Positions 56,864-64,000 of a DNA stretch of 64,000 nucleotides are shown here, in pieces (the stretch's first letter is position 1; every line of letters begins with the position of its first letter). Source of the DNA: Perca fluviatilis (lineage: Eukaryota > Chordata > Actinopteri > Perciformes > Percidae); the NCBI RefSeq assembly GCF_010015445.1, contig NC_053126.1, positions 11,099,778 through 11,163,777 on the forward strand, in the 5' to 3' direction. The notes beneath the pieces were generated by a model. That model did no database searches. It saw only the letters and a program-made list of their open reading frames with translations, and was not told the origin of the DNA. A program made the position numbers and the translations under genes.

Positions 56864-58275
56864 ATGTCGGAAGATCGCGGTTGTAATATCGACCAAAATC
56901 TCAATAATCAGGTGAGATAAACTCGAATTTCTTTAAAGTCATGTATAGTTTTAACATCAGTGATGTTGATGTATACTAAATGCCACGGACTTGCATGACA
57001 TGAAATGAACCTTTTATATATGTCAATGAAATTAACTAACTTAGCTAGCTAGCTGCTAGGTGATTCCAGCTAGCAAGATTTCGATAGTTTGTCCATTAAT
57101 CTTAGAAAACAATTTATTTCAATGTCCATTCATGTATACGATCTAAATCTATAAATAATAGGCTAACGTTATGCCTAAGTAGCATTCCCGTGGTCAAGTT
57201 TGTGTGCCATTCTTGCCATGTCTTTCATTCATTGCCCGTCTGGTTAAAGGCAGGTTCATCCTGAAAATCAAACGGCTAAATACATTTACTGATAGCTGTT
57301 AATGATGCTAGATAGTTGGTCTAAGACTGTATTTGATGATTTCATGTCAGCTGCTCATCTTTGATGGATTATAGCAGTTTGGGCTACAAACTGTCCAATC
57401 CAGCAAAAACAGCTACTACTGATTGGGCTAGTGCTGTATCTATGTGAACAGCTATTCTCTTTTAATTGCATTGGGATAGTGCACCCGGTTTTGTGCTTTT
57501 TTGCTGTTTGGATTATCATTGACTTGTAGATAAATGTGTACATTTGTTTTTGTTTTAAATTACAGATGCAGATGCAGGGTACCATCCCTGATCACACTGC
57601 TGATCAAGATGATCTCCCATATCTTGTATGTAGTGAATTCAATGTTATCAAACTAAACTCTGTATTCAAAATGAAAACTAAAACAGAAATTTGAAAGTTA
57701 AAACATTTGTTTCAGGAGAAACGGGAAGCCGCTTCAGCGCTGGATGCTCAGCATTGAGGGCCAAATTGTGTGCGAAGGGACCCAGTCCACCTTTGTGACA
57801 GAACTGGCGTCTTTTTTTTCTTCCTGTTTTTACATCTTTAACCTACAGTACCAAGAGGAGGCAGCCTGCACGCTTGAATTCATCCAGAGGTAAGATATTG
57901 TCTGTTAAAACCTGCATTTGTTCTGGCCTAGCTGTGGCTCAAGCATGGTTTTAACAGGTCTGGTGATGGGATTTAGCAATTAACTTTGCTTTAGAAAGTT
58001 TGAGTGCAACTTACAATATTCATAGAGGCAAGAAAATAGTGCATGTTGAGTATAGTTCATGTACTAGTTCATGTATTTGTTGACTTTGTTGTGCTGTTAG
58101 TCTGTGTGAATTACTAGATTTTCAACTAGTGTATAATTTTTCAGATGCTTTGTGGGTATAAACCCAGAAAAAAAAGGACAAAGGTTGCAAAGAGGAAAAA
58201 AAAACGAAGAAAGGTCAATTCAACGTCACCATCCTTTTGCGTAGGCTCATGGACTTTCAGTGGGATTTCATTTGA
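56864..58275 (+). pseudogene. decayed multi-exon ORF of unknown transposon-associated protein
   Basis: Four islands with splice signals. 56864-56911: ATG, MSEDRGCNIDQNLNNQ, donor GTGAGA. 57566-57625: acceptor TTACAG, MQMQGTIPDHTADQDDLPYL, donor GTATGT. 57716-57889: acceptor TTTCAG, open frame with GKPLQRWMLSIEGQIVCEGT and NLQYQEEAACTLEFIQR, donor GTAAGA. 58145-58275: acceptor TTTCAG, CFVGINPEKKG, later LLRRLMDFQWDFI and stop, in a different frame. The second-to-third join is out of phase and the last exon is frameshifted, so no intact protein is made. No catalytic motif is visible; family unknown to me. Confidence 0.55.
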
Positions 58276-58908
58276 AAATGGTGAGTTAGATGTATACATT
58301 ACACATATGTTCAAACAGCAATGATTCAGGAGACTGGGGAAATTCATTCTCAACTCCCTTTCAAAGTTAGAATGCTGAACTCCTCTTCCATGCTCTTTTG
58401 TCATTCTGTTTTTGTTCTTTCAATTACTTTTACTCATCACACTTTCTATTATTTTATGTTATTCTGCCTGTTTTGTGCTCTGTTCCTGAAATTAGCTTTT
58501 GGTAAAGCCATGTGATTTAATTTTGGATCAAAATGAAATTCATGGATCTCTCTCTCTCTCTCTCTCTTAGAACCAAGACGTTCCAAAGGATCCTCATTGT
58601 GTGCTTTGTTTTACAAAATGGTTAGTGGTCTAAGCAGTGACAGTGTTATTATTGTTTATTGCTCTTTACAGTATTGACCAGGAGTTCCATGAATTTACGT
58701 TAAGTCTTAGCTTGAATGTATTCATCCACGTTGAATTTAAGTGGTTTGGGTAACATTAAGTGTTGAGGTTCAGTATTTTGTTATATTGAACAATGTATTT
58801 GGGTTTAAAAATGTATTTGCTACAACTATTTTTAAGCCATAAACATGAGATTTGTTTGTCATTAATCTCAGCCTATGTGTAACATTTTTGAGTGACCAGG
58901 AGTTTGAG

Positions 58909-58989
58909 TCTTACAGGGAGGTGTGTTCAGGTGCATTCTGGGTGTGCTGGTCTTACAGGGAGGTGTGTTCAGGTGCATTCTGGGTGTAT
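58909..58989 (+). repeat. 42-bp tandem duplication
   Basis: TCTTACAGGGAGGTGTGTTC at 58909 recurs at 58951; two almost identical 42-bp units with AGGTGCATTCTGGGTGT, inside the long TTAA-flanked element. Confidence 0.9.
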
Positions 58990-59158
58990 TGCTATCTTGA
59001 GGCAGTGGGAAGTGATGGCACCATTGACCAACACAAACCTGGTCTAAAGTCAATAACGCAGCATTTCATTCTTATTTTAACAGAGCATTAGTAAAATGCT
59101 CCTAGGCTTGTGCACAGCACACACACACTATGCTTGTTACACACACAGGGACATACAG

Positions 59159-59190
<32 letters not shown>

Positions 59191-59741
59191 GAAGATTACA
59201 GATAAATCCTCCATCATAATAGCAATGCTCCAAACGCGTCTGGCTTTTAAAGGGAATGGGAGATGATCTCTGATTGGTTGATTGCATGTTACGCCCAAAA
59301 CACACCTCTGATTAATGAAGACACTAAGAACAACCCTTTAGAACCAGGCGCCTGTTGACCTAGCAAAAGTGGATTTGGACATGCTCTAAACACACCTGCG
59401 CCAGGCCCTTCACGCCTTACTTAGATCCTTAAAATAGGGCCCACAGTGTTGTAGATGTCAGCAATGAACATGATGTATTTTTCTGTGATTGATCCAATCT
59501 ATGTGTGCTTACATTTGTAAGTATTTACCTTTCAGTGTTTGTATTACAATAAAAAAAGTTAATTTCAACACGGAACTAGATAGTTTTCTTTCACTTAACA
59601 AATGTATTATGCTTATTTTTGTATTAACTCATGCTAGAATATGTCTATTACAATCAGTGGTACACATACAATAATTAAAATTACATTTAAAAAGCAATAT
59701 TTAATGGAAACAAAATAAATGGTGATTTAACATCAATTTCC

Positions 59742-59980
59742 TGTAAAAAAAACATTAACAGGAATAAACTGTTAAAATAACAGGAAAATAATGGTAACAC
59801 TGCTGCCAGTAATTTCCTGTTTTTTCTATGATTTACAGTAAAGTCCTGTTAAAAAATATTACGGGGAGTGCACTGTAAAAAAACATTAACAAGAATAAAC
59901 TGTTAAAATAACAGGAAAATAATGGTAACCCTGCTGCCAGTAATTTCCTGTTATTTAACAGGGAAATATTTAACAGTGCA
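59742..59980 (+). repeat. 131-bp tandem duplication with CACTGTAAAAAA / TTTAACAGTG ends
   Basis: AACATTAACAGGAATAAACT (59751) recurs as AACATTAACAAGAATAAACT (59882), continuing through TGCTGCCAGTAATTTCCTGT in both. The second unit is bounded by TGCACTGTAAAAAA and TTTAACAGTGCA, suggesting a small MITE duplicated in tandem. Confidence 0.8.
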
Positions 59981-60284
59981 TGTAAACCTATCCTGGTACA
60001 ACCTCTAAATACAATTATGAATCTGAAAATGAGCATAATATGAGCACTTTAAACATAAAAACAAACAACTACTCTAATTAAATGTTAAACAAAACCATTT
60101 AACAATTACAATATACAGTTGTTACATACATAGTAAAAGAGTGAAAATGAACTGCATGTACTCTCCTACAACTTACTGATTGTTACAAAGAAATCAAATC
60201 ATATTCCTACTAGGCCTTAATAATATAAAGTGTGACCAAGCGAGGAGAGAAAATTGGTCTCCGATTTCTCTTTCTATCTCTACC

Positions 60285-60405
60285 TCTGACAACGGCAAGC
60301 TAATTAAAATCCTGGCATTTCATATTCATGACTAATTAGCCCAACGAGATGGCAGCTCCAGAGTGGGCTGCTCTTAATTAAGCCGGAGAATTTGAGTTAC
60401 ACCTT
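60285..60405. promoter_or_regulatory. possible conserved noncoding element
   Basis: AGCTAATTAAAATCCTGGCA, TTCATATTCATGACTAATTAG and GCTCTTAATTAAGCCGG cluster within 120 bp just outside the transposon. Texture-based proposal only. Confidence 0.25.
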
Positions 60406-60872
60406 GGTGCAGAGGTGTGTGTCTGTATGTACATTGTGTGCGTGTTTGTGTGTGTGTGTGTGTGTGTGTTCGCATCTATGCAACATTTGTCTTGTCTAGT
60501 GCCCTGGCATTTTCCAAGAAGCTGACCCATGTCTCAGTGGAGGCAGAGGGCAAAGATCATTTAATGCTGCCTGTAAATACTGTACACTACACATTGTCCA
60601 TGTTGTTCCATAGTGTCTCCAGTCCTGTTTTATGCCTCACTAATTATCAAGGTGTTATTACAACAGTAACTTATTTTACAGCTTTAGTGATGCAATGGTA
60701 CAAACTGTGGTAAACGTTGGCACCTATAGCAGTTGCCATTGTTGTCCTACAACAGCATTGTGATACACCTTTATGGAGCAAAATATAATGAACACATTAG
60801 TTGCCCCCTAAAGCTTACAGTGGGCTTCAGTATTGTTGAGGAAGATGTCAATAAGATAAGCACGGTAAGTAA

Positions 60873-61260
60873 GGTTAAAGCAAAAGTTCCACATTTTCGA
60901 GACATTCACTTACTGGCAGAGAGTTGACTGCACTCTTGTATCTGTCTGTTAACTATAAAGCTACATCCAGCAGCTGGTTAGCTGATCTTAGCTTAGCACA
61001 AAGACTGGAAACGGGCAAACAGCTGACACTTTCTAACGGAAACATCCAGCAGCACCTCTAAAACTCACTATTTACAACCATCTCTTGTTTGTATAATTCG
61101 TACAAAGTGTAAAAATGACAATTCGTTTTACGGTTTATGTTTATGGGTTATGTTACTTGGCTGTTTGCCTGGCCACTGCCGCAATCTAGTGCCACATAAC
61201 ATAACTTACAGTAAAACAGACACATTTTTTCAAATTTTTGTAGCGCAGTTTTAAAAGATT
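60873..61260 (+). mobile_element. partial copy of the TTCCACATTTTC...GCTTAGC repeat
   Basis: AAAGTTCCACATTTTCGAGA, AACTATAAAGCTACATCCAG and CTTAGCTTAGCACAAAGACT match the dispersed family also present at 52206-52877; the right terminal repeat is not evident. Confidence 0.6.
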
Positions 61261-61371
61261 GTGGGATGTAATCACAGGGTTGATTAATCAGCTGTCCATT
61301 ATACACAGCTACATAAGAAAAAAAAAATTTTCTGTGCTTCTGTCATTCTGTCTCCAGTCTTCTGTGCCTGT

Positions 61372-62230
61372 ATTCATTTAATAATACATTTTATTTATGA
61401 TGCCATTTTCATCAAAAGATCTCAAAGTGCTACAGGTTAGAAACAAAAAAGATGAGCAGTTTAAAATAAAAAAAAAATAAAAAAAAAAACATCTAAAAGG
61501 GACCAAAAGCTTTGCTAAAAAGAAATGTCTTAAGACCTTTTTTAAAACAGTCAGTGGATTGAGGTGCCCTCAAGGTGTCAGGGAGGGAATTCCACAGACT
61601 TGGGGCAGCAGCACAGAAGGCCCCATCTCCCATTGTCCTGAGTCTGGTTCTGGGTATGTGGAGGAGGTTTGAGTGAGTGGAGCGGAGGGAGCGTGTTGTG
61701 TAAGTGGGTTGATAAGTTCTTTGAGGTGGGAGGGGGGGGCATGTCCATGGATGCATTGGTGTGTGAGGAGGGAAACCTTGTACTCAATCCTGGTGGAGAC
61801 TGGTGGAGACGGGAAGCCAGCGGAGTGACTGGAGAATGGGGGTAATGTGCTCATGTTTCCGCACTCTCATCAGGATCCTAGCTGCAGAGTTTTGCATGTA
61901 CTGAAGCCTCTGCAGACTCTTTCTAGGAATCCCAATGAGAAGTGTGTTAATGTAGTCCAGTCTGGAGGAGACAAAGGCATGAACCAGCTTTTCGGCATCT
62001 GAGAGGGAGCGAATGGGGCGGAGTTTGGAAATGTTACGGAGGTGGTAGAAGGAGGTCTTGCATAGGTGATTTATATGGGTTTCAAAAGTGAGTTGGGAGT
62101 CCATTTTTACACCAAGATTTGTGACTCTTGATGAGAGGGGGATGTTGGAGCCAGAAAAGGTGATGCTGGTTATGAATGATGATTTGGTCTGGTGAGGGGT
62201 GCCAACCAGGATTGGCATTTGGCGTATTAG
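61372..62230 (-). pseudogene. L2-type LINE, 5'-truncated reverse-transcriptase ORF remnant
   Basis: The minus strand encodes, across three frames, the C-terminal part of a non-LTR reverse transcriptase: GSNIPLSSRVTNLGVKMDSQ, VHAFVSSRLDYINTLLIGIP, NSAARILMRVRKHEHITPIL and later PSLWNSLPDTLRAPQSTDCF. Frame changes near 61.85 and 61.75 kb break the ORF. It ends in GATGAAAATGGCATCATAAA and AATAAAATGTATTATT, typical of L2 3' tails. The catalytic part is absent, so it is inactive. Confidence 0.85.
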
Positions 62231-62335
62231 GGCTTATATGCGCATATCTATGCTATCTATCCTTAGCTCCACAACAGGATAAACACCTCCCTCTGGCCTC
62301 AGTGTGCTCCCCACACAGCACAACCTAGACACATA

Positions 62336-62495
62336 GGGCGGCACAGTGGCTAGCACGGTTGCCTCACAGCAAGTAGCCCGGTCCGGGGAGAGTTTGATCC
62401 CCGGTCCGGGCAGGGCCTTTCTGTGTGGAGTTTGCATGTTCTCCCTGTGTTTGCGTGGGTTTCCTCCCACCATAAAGACATGCATTCTAGTTAAC
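62336..62495 (+). mobile_element. tRNA-like SINE/MITE fragment (GGCGGCACAGTGG family)
   Basis: GGGCGGCACAGTGGCTAGCA, GTTGCCTCACAGCAAG, GGGCCTTTCTGTGTGGAGTT and TGCATGTTCTCCCTGTGTTT are the hallmark of a very common fish repeat with tRNA-like boxes. The 3' part after AAAGACATGCATTCTAG is missing. Confidence 0.75.
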
Positions 62496-62650
62496 TAGGA
62501 CTACAGTGCAAAATTACTTAACTAACACTGGTGCATTTACAAAAATGTTGATTAATGTGCATTGTCTATTCTAATAAATACATGTACACACTGTTCAACC
62601 ACCAGCTCTCATTTAGTTGTTTTAGGTTAACTGAAAGACTAAATCTCTCA

Positions 62651-63884
<1,234 letters not shown>

Positions 63885-64000
63885 TCTATATTTGCTATTT
63901 GCTTTCTTGCTGAGTAACTTCCTGGAGTTTCGGCTTGTAGCTATTTTGCCCCGTTTCTAGTTTTTATGCTAAGCTAAACTAAGCTAACCAGCCACTGGCT
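63885..64000 (-). mobile_element. partial, inverted copy of the GCTTAGC-type repeat, cut by window end
   Basis: ATTTGCTTTCTTGCTGAGTA and TTTTTATGCTAAGCTAAACT match the family at 52206-52877. The element runs off the window. Confidence 0.55.

Larger units (their letters stand above)
55912..60048 (+). mobile_element. long TTAA-flanked transposon with decayed spliced ORF
   Basis: Ends AGTGCTCATTATGC (55912) and, inverted, AGTGCTCATATTATGCTCAT (ending 60048) form terminal inverted repeats with TTAA directly outside both (55908-55911, 60049-60052). Inside are subterminal sequences I remember from a common short fish MITE (CCCAAAGTCC..., CATGTAAACCTATCCTGGTA), separated here by about 3.2 kb holding exon-like ORF islands. 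A Tc1-like MITE is nested near the left end. The reading is that this is the long, once-coding form of the family; the encoded protein is not identified. Confidence 0.7.

Noticed and set aside
58909..58989. Start of a CRISPR-like or satellite array
   Set aside because: Only two units without unique spacers; a simple tandem duplication in a vertebrate genome.
61493..62218. Three overlapping ORFs as novel host genes
   Set aside because: They are frames of one LINE reverse-transcriptase remnant.

Overview
The window looks like a teleost fish genome, probably a percomorph. It has one vertebrate-type gene with short, well-spaced exons, long AT-rich introns, very long CA/GT microsatellites, tRNA-derived SINEs, an L2-type LINE fragment and several MITE families that I associate with fish genomes. 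I cannot name the species from sequence alone.

One protein-coding gene is clear. It is a TNRC6/GW182 paralogue on the minus strand, best matched from memory to TNRC6C, and it fills about 0.5-37.7 kb. I placed 17 coding exons by splice signals, and every exon phase closes, giving an open frame of about 1,661 codons from the first in-frame ATG to the last exon in the window. In order the exons encode: a Lys/Glu-rich N-terminus; a PREVPPRFR block; an 831-codon exon rich in GW/WG pairs (Argonaute binding); a UBA-like segment; a Q-rich region; and the PAM2 motif (poly(A)-binding protein). The RRM and C-terminal silencing region must lie beyond base 1. A GC/CpG-rich segment with a candidate non-coding first exon and an E-box lies at about 37.5-37.8 kb. 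The protein would bridge miRNA-loaded Argonaute to PABPC and the deadenylases.

The introns (7.0-9.1, 11.6-19.6, 19.9-29.5, 29.6-30.4 and 30.5-37.6 kb) hold three tRNA-derived SINEs, a 975-bp foldback element carrying (CAG)12, a Tc1/mariner-like MITE with TA flanks, a hAT-type MITE with a perfect 8-bp target duplication, and a 190-bp (AC)n tract.

From 37.8 to 64 kb I see no conserved gene. The stretch holds a second foldback copy, hAT and other MITEs, microsatellites, an L2-like LINE remnant broken by frameshifts, and a few conserved-noncoding-like stretches. The most unusual object is a roughly 4.1-kb segment (55.9-60.05 kb). It is bounded by inverted repeats next to TTAA and carries exon-like ORF islands with splice signals, a nested MITE and two internal tandem duplications. 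I read it as the long, coding form of a TTAA-targeting transposon family, now decayed.
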